From: Micrasema longulum | Taxonomy: Eukaryota > Arthropoda > Insecta > Trichoptera > Brachycentridae | DNA: 64,000 nt | Reading direction: 5' to 3' | NCBI GenBank assembly: GCA_022494885.1 | Contig: JAGVSM010004586.1 | Location: 496,001 to 560,000 of the forward strand | Shown here: one piece after another, positions 1 to 12,300 of the stretch | Position numbering within the stretch: the first letter of the stretch is position 1 | How the letters are laid out: each line of letters opens with the position of its first letter | Notes under the pieces: model-generated | What the model saw: the letters and a program-made list of their open reading frames with translations, nothing else | Database searches by the model: none | What the model was told of the DNA's origin: nothing | Position numbers and translations under genes: made by a program

Positions 1-125
1 ATCCCAACTCAAGCAAAAAATGCTCGCTTGAACATGATTTTTAAAGACTTTTGACACTTACCAAGACGATATGCTTAACGATCGTCTGTATTTATCTACC
101 GAGCGACTACAAAGCCGGTCACATT
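1..125 (+). repeat. Dispersed repeat Q, copy 1
   Basis: CGATATGCTTAACGATCGTC and TCCCAACTCAAGCAAAAAA recur in the same order and orientation at 20,065-20,195. May extend left of the window. Confidence 0.7.
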
Positions 126-284
126 ATTTTTATTTTTAAGCATAGTTTGTAAGGGAAAAAATATAAATAAATAAAAATAATGGTTTATCAGAAAAAGACA
201 AAAAGTATAATTGTAAAAAAATTAAAATGTACATATTAAAAGCATTTAAGCTCTAACTTTGTGGAATATCATTAATCTGAATTT

Positions 285-560
285 GTTGCGACAGAGAGGG
301 AAAATATTTTTGAGAAGGGAATATGGAAGTCAAGGCATTTACAGGGCTTATGACCTGTAATTGGCTGGTTTAAGTGACCACATTACACACTGTGTAACAT
401 TCACCATTTTGCCTATGCTTAAACATCCACATTTCCTCAACTCTCCCATCTGCTGACTTTTGTGAAGTAAAAGAGCTGAAACCTTTATCATGTGGGTGAG
501 ATTTTTCCGGTTGAACCTTTACACCTACTAGACAACGCCTGAAAACAATTTTCAAGTTTT
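285..560 (+). repeat. Family R copy 1
   Basis: CATTTACAGGGCTTATGACC, TTACACACTGTGTAA palindrome (383-397) and AGAGCTGAAACCTTTAT, ending CAACGCCTGAAAACAATTTT. This is the most complete plus-orientation unit. Confidence 0.75.
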
Positions 561-584
561 TGCACTTATTCTTAATTGGTAAAT

Positions 585-770
585 TCAACAATGTTTTAAG
601 TTTGTCCAAATGTTTGCAGACAGGCTGGATTTCCTCCGCAGGGAGTTATTTATATTTTTATTTCTTTCAACAGAGAGAGAAAACATCTTTGAGAAGTCAA
701 TATGGAAGTCTAGGCATGTACCGGGCGTATGATCTGTCATTGGCTGGATTAAGTGACGACTTTACTTATT
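585..770 (+). repeat. Family R copy 2
   Basis: Begins TTTAAGTTTGTCCAAATGTT, has the AACAGAGAGAGAAAAC segment and TCTGTCATTGGCTGG, and stops before the palindrome. Confidence 0.7.
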
Positions 771-1494
771 TTTTTAATTTATTTTATTTGGGATTTTCAC
801 AGCTATTACAAAAACAAAGTAATTAGAAAAATCTCAACAATACTAAAGCCAATTAAAAAAATCCACTGTAAATATAATGACACATAATATATAAGAAAAG
901 AAGTTTAGTAATTGTATTTGTGTGACGTTTGTATTCATAGGATACATGTGCGTGTGGGAATGAATGAGGGAGAGGGTGCGTATGTGTGGGTGCGTAAGTA
1001 TGAAAAAAATATTTGCTTAAAACTTGTAAATTGTATTAAAAATGGTACAATAAAGAGCTTAGTAAAAAGTTAGAAACCTTTTTGTTAAAATTCGAATGAC
1101 GAAATGATATAAATTGTTTTTTTTTTAAAGTTATGTTAAATTTCAAAACCGTATTCTGAAAAAAAAAGCATTTTATTTTTTAAATTTAACTGATACACAT
1201 CGAATGAATAATGTGCGACGAGTCCTATACAATACAGTAGGTAACCACAAAATTCAGTAAATACGAAATAATGACAACAATAAAATAAGGTTTGACAATA
1301 CGCGAACGTTGATTCAAAACGAACACACAAATGCATATTATATGCACCTACATACGCACTGCGTGTACAATTCACAATGCTTTCAGGCATGCCTTTATAA
1401 TTCACCAACTTTTCTACGTGTTGACTTTTGTGAAGTTAGTAATTAAGTTTCTGTGATTAAACTTACTGGCATAATAAAATGATAAAACTTGAAA
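771..1494. other. Intergenic stretch, no gene seen
   Basis: AT-rich with a short GT-rich patch near 940-1,000. Short frames only, with no family resemblance. Confidence 0.5.
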
Positions 1495-1675
1495 AGTGTT
1501 TTCAGGCGTTGCTTTGTAGGTGAAATAATTCAGCCGGATAAATCTCACCCACATTAATTTATTGTTTAACGTTTAGGTTTCAGCTCTTTTACTTCACAAA
1601 AGGTAAAGTTGAGGACATGTCGAAGTTTAAATATTAGCTAATTGGTGAATGACAGGTCATAACCCTGTTAATGAC
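1495..1675 (-). repeat. Family R copy 3, diverged
   Basis: TTTTCAGGCGTTGC, AGGTTTCAGCTCTTTTACTT and GACAGGTCATAACCCTGTTA, partly rearranged. Confidence 0.6.
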
Positions 1676-2424
1676 TAAACATCATATGTTTTCCCTCACT
1701 GTTGCAATAAATTTCAATCCTAATAACTCCTCTGTAGCTCAATCACAAATAACCATCGACGCGCTAATAAGCTACGTGATAACGATTTCTCTCCATGGTT
1801 GTTTATCGTATTCGCGATCACAATGCAACATCCGTGAACACCTAATATTAAATGTCAAAATATTTACGTTTCGCGACGTATAATCCTGCTGCGCAATCAC
1901 ATATTTGAATTTCACCGGTGTAAATATGGAAAATATTTTAAAACTGCTATTTATTTACTTATTAATTATCATGCTATTTATTGCATTTAGCCGGCGTTTG
2001 GCAAGTCAAATGTCAGGTAAAGCGGTCGCCATAGTAATTGTTATTTAATTTTCACTTTTTTGTATGGAATACTCCTTACTATTTTGCAAATGCAACATAT
2101 TGTATTATTTTTTATAGTAAACGGCGATTTTTCGCCAGTGAACTGTATTTATTTACGAGGAAAACAAAAAACAAACCGACACGAGCGTTGACTTAGAGAT
2201 TACACACGCGTTGACTTATGACTGCTATAATTTAAGCATGTTCATTATTGTTCATTGTGATCGCTCAAATGTTTAGCATGTTTTTAAGCATGTCGACAGT
2301 TATTTGTGATTGAGGTACTGGGAGTGAAATCCAGTCTTGCCTTCAAAAAATTGACGTACTCAAAATACTGTTAAGTTATTTAATATTTTAAAGTTTTGTT
2401 GAATTCTTTTAAATAAATTGTTAA
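1676..2424. other. Intergenic stretch, no gene seen
   Basis: Somewhat less AT-rich; AGCATG repeated near 2,235-2,295. Nothing recognisable. Confidence 0.5.
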
Positions 2425-2645
2425 TATGTCGGCCTCGTGGTGTAATGGTTAGCGCGTTTAACTATTATGCAAGAGGTTTCGGGTTTGATTCCCGACATAT
2501 AGTCCCTGAACTGGTACCTGAAGCGTAAGACTAATCACCTTACCTTCATGTAACAAAATTGATCGAGATATGCTGCGATTTTATGTACCAATCCAGAGCC
2601 CTATGCACCATAAGGTGCGGAAAGGGAATGATGATGATGATGATT
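2425..2645 (+). mobile_element. tRNA-derived SINE with intact Pol III boxes
   Basis: tRNA-like head with box A (TGGTGTAATGG, 2,438) and box B (GGTTTGATTCC, 2,482), then a body (CACCTTACCTTCATGTAAC, GCACCATAAGGTGCGGAAAG) and a (TGA)n tail. The anticodon arm is degenerate, so it is not a functional tRNA gene. Confidence 0.8.
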
Positions 2646-2689
2646 TTAAATTGATGAATGTTCTTAATAAGTATTTAAAACAATATTTT

Positions 2690-3085
2690 GAGTTTGTCTA
2701 AATTTTTGTAGACAAGGGCTGAATTCACTCAACTCAAAATATTGTTAAGAAATCCACCTGGTCCATGAAAAAGTATAGAAATTGAAAAAAATAAAGTTTT
2801 CATGTGTTGCCTAGTATGTAGATGATATAATTCAATTAGATGAATCTCACCCGCATAAATAAAGGTTTCAGCTGTTTAACTTCACAAACATCAACAGATG
2901 AAAGGATTTAAGGAATCTAGATGTTCAAATATGGTCAAAATGGTCAATGTTACACAGTGTGTAAAGTGGGCACTTAAACCAGCCAATGACAGGTCATAAG
3001 CCCTGTAGATGCCTACACTTCTATATTACCTTCTCTTCTAAATTACATTCTCTAATATGTTCTTCATCGCTGTTGTAATATGTTA
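2690..3085 (-). repeat. Family R copy 4
   Basis: A head piece (GAGTTTGTCTAAATTTTTGT) then an inverted unit with GTTACACAGTGTGTAAAG and GACAGGTCATAAGCCCTGTA, ending CTGTTGTAATATGTTAA. Confidence 0.7.
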
Positions 3086-3897
3086 AGTATTTTAAAGTTT
3101 TATTTATGAAACTGCAAGTACTATAAAAAATGCACTTTGGCGGGCTTATTGCTAAGCAATATCTTCTAGCCAATTAAAAAGCAGACTGGTCACACACATT
3201 GTTTAGCAAAGATGTTTACTTAATTTTTAATTATTTTAATTTAAAAATTATGTATTTTTTAAAATATGATTTAATATTTAATAAACATGCATAAAATAAA
3301 GTTTTTTTTTACGGTGGTCTGCAAAATGTGGTACACTAATTTAATAATATATCTGCTTAACAAAATGTTGCGAATTGAGAATATAATATTAAGATCCAGT
3401 ATTTGACAAGTTATTAAGATAAAATTTAGTTTTACAAAACTTACATTAACTAATTGCAGCGCCGCAAGGACGAAGAAAGCTTTTCGCATCTGTCGTTCCA
3501 TGGTCCTTGGCGGAGGAATCGAGGAGAACTAATCCTCGGGAAGGAAATCAAAGATCATGAACCACGAGAGGTCCTGCCAAAAACTGGTTTGCCCTTTGCC
3601 CAGGCGAGTGGAAATAAAAATACAAGTACGTTTGATTGAGAATGCAGATTTAATTGCAGTTTGCAACGCTGCAAGAAATGAATCAAAAACAAAAAAGAAA
3701 ATAAATGATCGAGTATTGTAGTATGTATGTATAAGAATTATTACGTATAGTAGATTACATTATGGGTAACTTATGCCCGTTCAAGAACGTTGACATAAAA
3801 ATATAAACTGATAACATAACCTCAATAAGTAATAATTCACTAGATTTTTTATTTTAAGTTTTTATAATTTTTGAATGCTGCCGAACTTTTTTTAATT
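3086..3897. other. Intergenic stretch, no gene seen
   Basis: A 61-codon frame at 3,454-3,639 lies in a GC-richer patch but matches nothing I know and has no clear start context. Confidence 0.45.
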
Positions 3898-4465
3898 TTT
3901 GAATGATAAGTGCTGTCGAAATGCGATCTCTCAGGCGAATGTGTGGTAAAACTATGTACGATAGATGCACAAATGATGAGATCCGTTTATTATGTAAGGC
4001 TGAGACAAGCATTATCGACGAAATCAAGAAAAGAGCTCTGCGCTGGTTTTGACATGTAGAGCGAATGGACAGCGAGAGAACGGCTAAGTTTATTTACAAT
4101 GCAAATGTTGATGGATGCAGAAATAGAGGAAGACCGAGAAAGACGTGGCATGAAAAAATCCAACAAACAATGTTTGATTATGTCCAAATGCTTGCAGACT
4201 GGCTGGATTTCTTTTGTTCATATTTAAACTTATTTCAACAGAGAGGGAAAACATTTTCCATATTCCCTTCTCAAAAATGTTTTCCCCATACGAAATAAAT
4301 TTTAATCCAACAAATACTTAAGAGAGGAACTTGTTAAAAGTCGGAATAATCGGCACGCATGCATTAGAAGATGTATGAATGCAGGGGAAGCGAGATCTGT
4401 ATGCAAAGATAGAGTGATGTGGCGTTCTATCCTCTCTGCCTATCCATATGGGGAAAAGGCGTGAT
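3898..4465 (+). mobile_element. Non-LTR RT C-terminal fragment, interrupted by a family R insertion
   Basis: [33 protein letters not shown], a stop, then [14 protein letters not shown] and RNRGRPRKTWHEKI. Interrupted at 4,168-4,303. The 3' part (GATGTATGAATG, GGCGTTCTATCCTCTCTGCC) recurs at 28.8 and 53.1 kb. Confidence 0.7.
4168..4303 (+). repeat. Family R short composite, with 11-bp target duplication
   Basis: 136 bp inserted in a retroelement fragment; AATCCAACAAA stands on both sides (4,157-4,167 and 4,304-4,314). Carries the head (TGTCCAAATGCTTGCAGAC) and a GAGGGAAAACATTTT / AAAATGTTTTCCCC inverted pair. Confidence 0.7.
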
Positions 4466-5704
4466 GGTTTGTTGTAATTTTTAAATTACTCCGCCCTTAT
4501 AGAATTCACGTATGTTCCAGTCAGTGAGTTCTACTGATTGATAAGTTGACTTCCCGGAAACCGGAAATCTATGACAACACTCTTTCATTGGTTGATTACA
4601 AAGAACCTGTCACGTAGTTAGAAGAATTTCTTTTTTTTAAACTATTTTTTTTCATACATTTTCGAGAAGTTCGCCGTACAATAAATTAAATGCTCTAATT
4701 TTTACGGCTCTAAGAAGAAAAAAAAACATTTGATTTCCCGTAGCACTGAACTTCCTCGTTATTTTACTCATTAATTTTTGTGAGGATAAGCCAAAAAAAC
4801 AATCACTAAACAGAGTTAAATGATTCTGTAAATACAGAAGAAAATGCTTAATCAGCATGAAAAATTAAAAATGTTATTACCCACTTTGCAATATTCAATA
4901 TTTCGTGGTTCGTATAGGTTATAGGCAAACATCTCTGTTGAAAAATATCTAATGTATAAAGTTATTATGTATATATTTTATGGGCCCAAAAATTTTTTAA
5001 TTGATAATATTTCATTGATCCTAAACATTCCAAATTTTCCTTCTTTTAAAATACATGCACTGTCTTGGATTCAAACAAAAGATATTAACTCTTTTTTTCT
5101 ATGATATATTTTGTTGCCCTTTAATAATAAGGAATATTTTAATGTTTATTATACTTTTTATTTCCTTTTTTAATTACGATAAAAAAAAGCACCTTCTCAT
5201 CTTTTGCAAAATATTTTCTTTCCTATTTCTTATATTACACAAAAATATTGTTTACTATAGGAGCGAAAAACTTAAAATTAAAAATTTCTTATATACCCTC
5301 GAACAGGCCATGTCTTTGTGGGATTTTTTTGTGTACCATTTTTACTGTTAATGTATTTGATTGTTATGTAATTTTCCTTTATTTTTTTAATTCTCTGTTT
5401 TACCTCGAATGTATATTGTAAAAAAATTCAAAAAAAATATAATTAAAAAAATATATATATATAATGCAAAAATAAAACACAATTTTCAATCGTATTTTTT
5501 AATAATTATATTTTACCCAAAAATGTTAAATTCATAAAAATAAATAATTAACAACAAATTAAACAGTTAAAATACATGGTACTTAGAAAAAAAAATATTT
5601 TGAGTTTATTGAAATAGATCGGATTGAAATGACGATTCGAAGGATTTTTTAAGTGTTAGCTAAGATAAAATGTATAAAGTGCTATTTTTATTAAAGTCAT
5701 CTTA
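4466..5704. other. AT-rich stretch, no gene seen
   Basis: Low complexity. ACAGGCCATG...GTGGGATTT near 5,306 resembles 58,246, perhaps a shared repeat end. Confidence 0.45.
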
Positions 5705-5970
5705 AGGGCCCTGAGCAATAAACACCCAAACACTTCCTGTAGCTACAGTGTACAAAAGTAGATGATATATGTAAATAGTTCATCGTGTAATTAAAGTAAC
5801 AGATAATACGCCTCCCAGTTCATGGGCCCTTAAAGTTCTGGCTTCTATTTAATAAAACAAAGATCTTACAATGAATAAAGTATTTCGATTGTAATATTAG
5901 AGAATAATTTACGCTATAATAGATTACCACACGTCCTGCAGCCACAGAGCGCATAGGCAATTAAAGAATT
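5705..5970 (+). repeat. Two diverged copies of the GCAGCTACAGAGCGCAT motif
   Basis: CACTTCCTGTAGCTACAG (about 5,731) and ACGTCCTGCAGCCACAGAGC (about 5,930); matches the array at 16.7-17.2 kb. Confidence 0.5.
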
Positions 5971-6040
5971 GTCAAGGGCTTAAACCTCGTTTAAAATATT
6001 CGGTTTAAAATTCGTTTTAATACCATTTGAAATATTTTTC

Positions 6041-6046
6041 TTTAAT
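6041..6046 (-). terminator. Possible poly(A) signal of the protease homologue
   Basis: ATTAAA on the minus strand about 90 nt after the stop codon. No canonical AATAAA in the next 300 nt. Confidence 0.25.
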
Positions 6047-6137
6047 GTATGTACACTGTGGCTAAGAGCGTTAATAAATAAATGTTATAAATAAACGTGA
6101 ATAATAATTTAAGTTTTTCGTTAAGGATTTAGAATCC

Positions 6138-6314
6138 TTACAGCCTACAAGAGCAGCCTGTGTTGATAATTTTGGTAATCCAGGAAATGTGGTCCCAGAT
6201 CCTGACAAAGAGAGCGGGGTTAATTACGTCACAGACGTTGACATCTGTCAAAATACCGAGAAGTTCATATCGGCCATAACTGTTGAGAAACTGTACGGGA
6301 GCTCCTACGTCACC
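6138..6314 (-). CDS. Serine protease homologue exon 6 (GDVGAP, stop)
   Basis: 177 nt. Starts GDVGAPVQFLN where active enzymes have GDSGGP, then YELLGILTDVNVCD and FVRIWDHISWI, the terminal helix; ends CSCRL and TAA. Confidence 0.92.
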   Translation of the reverse strand, partial: GDVGAPVQFLNSYGRYELLGILTDVNVCDVINPALFVRIWDHISWITKIINTGCSCRL

Positions 6315-9300
6315 CTGAAAAATAAATAAATAATGTTGAAAACAGATTGCTCCCTACCCATAATTAACATACTATAATATATATCCATGAAGGGCATTAC
6401 ATTGACTAACCAAATAAGGTTCATTAAACTTCTTAGATTTTCACGGCCGTTAAGATGCACAATAAGTTTTTCTGGGTTTTTATGCCGTGTGTCGTTCGTA
6501 CTCTCTACCGACGTTTCGGATCGCGTTACAGCGTCCATCATCAATCCATCATCCACATCAACCCTGATGATGGACGCTGTAACGCGATCCGAAACGTCGG
6601 TAGAGAGTACGAACGACACACGGCATAATAACCCAGAAAAACTTATTGTGCAAATAAGGTTCATATGTTCTTTTTCTTATCTTTCCTCTCCCCGATGGAG
6701 ATTAGAAATCATCGCAGCAATTCTTACTTTGTTAGCTGAAATAGCACCAGTCATGGAAGTTTTTTTAGCCATGAGATGCACCTTCTACCTACACTGCGTC
6801 TTCCTTCAATCCTCCCCTGTAGAATGACTTGTAAAATGTTATATTTTTCACTCATCACATTCCCAAAGTACTCAAGTTTTCTTATCTTTATGGTCTTCAG
6901 TACCTCTTTATCTTTTTTCATCCGTCGGAAAACGTCATCGTTTCAGACCCTGTCAACTAGGGAGATTTTTAATATCATCTTCGATCTTTTCGAAGTGGCT
7001 TGGGTGAGTGACCACGTTTGACGCCGTAAAAGTACTGAGAAGACATAACATCGTAAAATGCGCATTCGGTGGTCTAAATAGAAGTCTCTACTGCAAAGAA
7101 GGTCACGCATCCTGAAAAAGCAGTCTCGCGCCTTCTCTATTCTGACTTTGATCTCTTGTAAGTGATCCCATTTATCATTCAGCCAGCATCCTAAATATTT
7201 ATATTGATGGACTTGCTCAATAACCTACGTTCCAAGTTTTAAAATAATTGGGAAAGTTTATGGCTTTTTCTGATACATTTAGTTTTGGAAATCATCGTTT
7301 CTAGCCCTTTATTCACACTAGCCTTGTGAACTTTGTCAAATAATATCTGCAGGCTTTCCATACTATCTGCTAAAAGAGCAGTATCACCCGCATATCGGAT
7401 ATTGTTTATAATTTGTCTATTTATGTTAATGCCGTCTGTTATTTCATTAAGCGTATCTTTAAAAATGTCTTCGAGTACACATTAAAAAGGAGAGGAGATA
7501 GAAAATAATTTATATGAATGCCTCGACACGGACTTTGCCCAGTGAGGTGTTCATATAGAAAAGAAAAATTAAAAGGTTTATGTGAAATAAAATAAAATAA
7601 AAACAAAAATTCTCTAAGAGGAAACGACGTAATAGTTTGTTTATGTATTTTTAAATAAACTTACCGGGCAAAATACTCCCCTAGCACCAAACACTCCCAG
7701 GCAGGACTTATCACTCGTCAAGTACGTAGCTGTAGTGAGGGCTCGACTGCATTCGTCCTTGGTCATCACGGGCTGGCTGACCCTGCGAGGAAGGCAGCCT
7801 GGCGCGGGTAAGGGCACCAGGACGTTAGGAGCCGTTGGAGATAGCCATGATATTACGGAGGCCACTTCTCCTTTGTAGGAGTTTGCTGAAAAAGATTTAC
7901 TTGTTCATTTGCATCGTTATTATTACCTTTCTGCACTTAGGCACCATTAGTGGTGCATACGGAGCTACATTGGTACATTGATCATTTTTATTACATGAAG
8001 GTTAGATGAACAGTTTTATGTTCATTGGGGTTCGAACCGTCAGTAGGGTCGCAGTGAGTCACATCTTGCTGGAGGGTGTGATTCTATTAAATGCTACCAG
8101 TAACACTACTGACTAGTACAACTCGTTATCGTCCACGTCGCAAACCCCGAGCAATGGGATCACACTCATAACGGTGTGATCACAGCAGATAACTAAAGAA
8201 TGAAAGGCGAGTTTCTTGCGCCTCCAAACCAGAACCAACCAGCTAAGGGAAGGTAACCCCGACAGAAAAATCCACCATAGAAAGCAGCCGCCTTATTTTT
8301 ATCGTGCCATTTGGATTTGGACGATTTGTGTTTATTGGGCCTACATGTTCAATAAACACACACTTGTACACTTCGGAAATGTTTATAGTTAGAGCAAATG
8401 ACTATGTATGCGTGACTTCAACTAAAAAAAATTTACCCACACTTGACACAGAATACGGACACAATCGTTGCGAACGAATAAACTAAATGAGCTAAAGATA
8501 TAAAAGATACGAATGATACAAAAAATACGAAGATCCGAATGACACAAAGATCTATTTAGTTAGGTGCTCTTTTCGTTCGCAAACTAACTGACAGAGATGA
8601 AATAAACATACATCTAGTTCAATGCTTCCGACCTTGTCGGTATGACCGGGTCGTTCGCGAACTACACATATCTAGTTGTGACCCGCTTATGAGTAATGTG
8701 TCGCCGTGTCGATGATGTTAAAAATATCGTCACTTTTTTTTCCCGAATCCTCTTTCTTTTCCTTTCCGAACTCCATACACAATCGTACACTTCATGAATT
8801 TCGTTCCTTATCATATAAAATAGTATAACTCATTATGTTTACTTAACGATGCACCCAATATGTTTTCATCGGTTAAATAAGTACTATGTAGGTTAGATTG
8901 GGTTTATTGGTAAAATTTCTTCATACTTACCAAAGCCCGGTAGGCAAATTGGATGAATGAAGTTATTGTAAAACAGTTGAGTTTTCAGAGTCAAAATTGC
9001 CAAGTCGTGGGATCGGTCTGTCATCCTATATGAGTCGTGGATGTCGATGTTTTCTACACTTGTGTTGGTCGATGTCAAGTCTGCCATACACCTATCGTGC
9101 AGACCCAGAGATACTTTCACATCTACGGATGGGATACTGAAAAAACAAAATGTTAAATATTCAACCCTCAAAAGCCTATTTGCAACAAAAAAACATACAT
9201 ATTTACGGCCTAAATCTTACATGAAGAAAAACACATGCAAGAAACTTAACTAAAAGTCCATTAAAGACAATCAAGGACAATAAAATTGTTAAGTACTGAA

Positions 9301-12300
9301 TTTACATTTTTTCATACTTGCAACTTGAGTTATGTAAGACTATAAATAAGATAAATATTCTGACCCTACCTACATCATTCCTTTTTCAAATTGTTGTTGG
9401 TTCTATCGTCTTGTGAACAAGTCACATTGTGAAAAATGTTATCCCAATAAATCCTTATCATATCCTGTGTCAGAATACTTCTGAGAAAGTGCAATTAGTG
9501 TTACATAAACATCCTAAAATATGCATCTCATTATCATCTAGACGAAACCGAAATAAACGTAAGAATTTAAAAGTGAGTAAACAATTCATATACAGTCTAA
9601 AAAATTCTAATTCCCGTTGTGATCAGTGTACTATGCCTGAAATGTATCGAGCTGACTAAACAAAAATAAATGGTATTCATATACTCGCACAGTACTTACG
9701 TATATTAAAAAAATCGATTTAGATATTTATTGCAATGATAACAATTATTTTTATATTAAAAATATCGTAATACGTTTTAGTTAGGTAATAACTAGTTTTT
9801 TAAATTTATATTGTATAACTAGCTAAAATAAATACATTCCATAATATATAAGACTTCGAGTTAAGCCATGCCATTTTTTTATCTTTATGCACTTGGTTAG
9901 TGACGTGAGATCTACGAAAAGCTGAAAAATCCAAATAACTCAAAGTTCTGGGACTAATCGCCTAATCTACATATTTTGGAAATAAGGGCATAAAAACCAT
10001 AGTTGCTTTTATAAGATTTGGGGCCTAACTTATAAACCTGGTGTAATGTTATGCTTTGGCATGCCTAGGTATAAATTTATAGCCCTTGATAATTAGAGCT
10101 TTTTTTTACTTCTAGTAACGCAGTTGGGAACATAAAACGAGGTTTATTGCGTCAGAGATGGAACATTTCTTTTATTATTAAGTATTTTTAAGGTCCTTTT
10201 TGTTCCTGAATGTTTTTTTTATTGAAGGCAGATTAAGAGATTGCTCTTTTTCAACATGAAATATCAAATAAAATTATATATTTTATTCAGTTTTATGAAA
10301 ATTTACAAAATGTGTAGCAAAAACAAAAGGTATTACAACCCGCGTTATCAATTTCGAAAAAAAACCAACCATTATTTAACGTTAAACTTTTTTTACGTAT
10401 TTTTTTGTCCAACTGATTTTTAGGGTCTTATAAACCTGGTAAAAATTACGCCAAGGCATAGTAGTCGAATAAGGATCGTAAACCAGTCCTTATTTTACCA
10501 CTATAATAATGATGGTACTTCCATCCTTATTCTACCACTATGCCTGGGTGTATTTTTACCAAGTGTATTTTATGAGTAGGCCCTTGGAGTTTAACTTTGT
10601 CATAATAATATTATTTCAGTTAAAAGGTTCAATAGTACAGATACAATTTTACCATATAAATAAATAAACGTATTTTATTTTCATTAACGATATTGAAATA
10701 GCATATCATGTTTTAAAAAATAATAATTAAAAAATAAATTTCTAAAAAAAAAAAACTCTGTAAATAAATCGAAACAAAATAAAAATTAATTTTAATTGAA
10801 AAGCTAGATATGGATTTTTTTATGATCCCTTCCCAACTTACGCGAATAATCTCTTAGTAATAAATTTTAATTACAAATATTCTATAGAAACTCGTGCGCA
10901 ACTTATTTTGTAAAAGAAATATATACAATAACACTCTCATGTATTTTTTTCTATTCTGTGTAATTCTGTAATTTAAGATATACGCTTGTGGGATTGTTTT
11001 GATAACTATCTAAAAAAATATTATTTTTCAAATATTTATTTTTGTTGAATTACCTAATGAACTAAAATAATTTTAAAAAATAAAAGACAAATAAATGGTT
11101 AAGAAAGAAAAAGGAATGAGTTTTTACAGAAAAAAATCTTATTGGCGGTCGTTCCTTTTTACATTTATTAATTTATTATTCTATTTCAGAATATAATGCG
11201 AATAGGGCACTGCATTGGTACACCAAACGCTGCGTATCTTGAATAATTTTGTTATATGAAAGAATGAGGATCCATATAATTCTTATAAAATATGCCGGCG
11301 ATCGTAGAATAAATTACAAACAAATTTACTTTGACATAAACGTAAGTCTATATCGAGGCTTTACTGTAAGAATGCATTAAGTCATTAAAACAAGTATTAT
11401 TTCTCCCACAATTTTTTTTTTAAGCTTTAAAAGAGTAATCTTTTTTCTAGGTAAAGCATAAAATTTGAAATCAACATCTTGAATCTTTATTTTAAAACAT
11501 TTGAAATTTATAAAGACTGTTGACTTAATGCATTCTGTCAGTATAGCCTCGATATATTCGCAACTGATTTATGTTAGAAAACGTGTTTGAATAATTAAAA
11601 TCGTGACATTGGATCGAGAACTTATTAACGAGGCGAGAATAATTACGCCAAAAGAAAGCGGGCGCTTTAAGTAATTTGTTTTTAATACATTTCAATTGTG
11701 AAAGTTGTCAAAATTAAATATAATCAAACCCTTTAGAAAAAAATGGTATCCAACTCACTACTAAAAGCTTCAAAAAGTTTTTTGATAAAATTAGCTTATA
11801 ATGTATATTTGCGTTTGTACGCTTAACGCAACCTTGTAGTTTTAGCGATGTTTATCAAAATGAAAACTGTGGTCATAATAAAATTTAAAAAAAACATCAA
11901 TCCTAATGTTTAAACCAAACATTGATTTAAGTCTACTAATTATTTTTTGTTTTAATTTAATGGACGCAAATCATTGAACGATTTAATTATTAAGACACAA
12001 AGGTAAACAAAGTAAGACTCCCAGCTTAGTAAGTTTAAAAATTGTGACCATTCGCGCTTTAACTAACTAATGGATGTTGAATTAAATTTTAAACTTTATA
12101 TACGAGTACCTATATACTAAATATAATGATACATCAAATGACGCTATTGTGTATTGCAAGGTCATCATTATAAATTGCAATCAATGTCAGTCCAGGCAAA
12201 ACCAGTATCACGTATGATTAAAAAATGAAAAATTACTTGACTAATGGTGAAGCTGCAGTGATGACGTGCCGATCTGTCAGGATGGCCCCTCCTGCCGCGG

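Noticed and set aside
2431..2505. Functional tRNA gene
   Set aside because: Box A and B are present but the anticodon arm and acceptor stem do not close, and a SINE body with a TGA-repeat tail follows.
5055..5351. 98-codon hydrophobic plus-strand frame
   Set aside because: Short, low complexity and without flanking coding or element structure; unlike the 595-codon case it is within chance for AT-rich DNA.
6305..6827. Frames of 119 and 146 codons on both strands
   Set aside because: Both read through the arms of the 87-bp inverted repeat and resemble each other because the DNA is palindromic; not genes.
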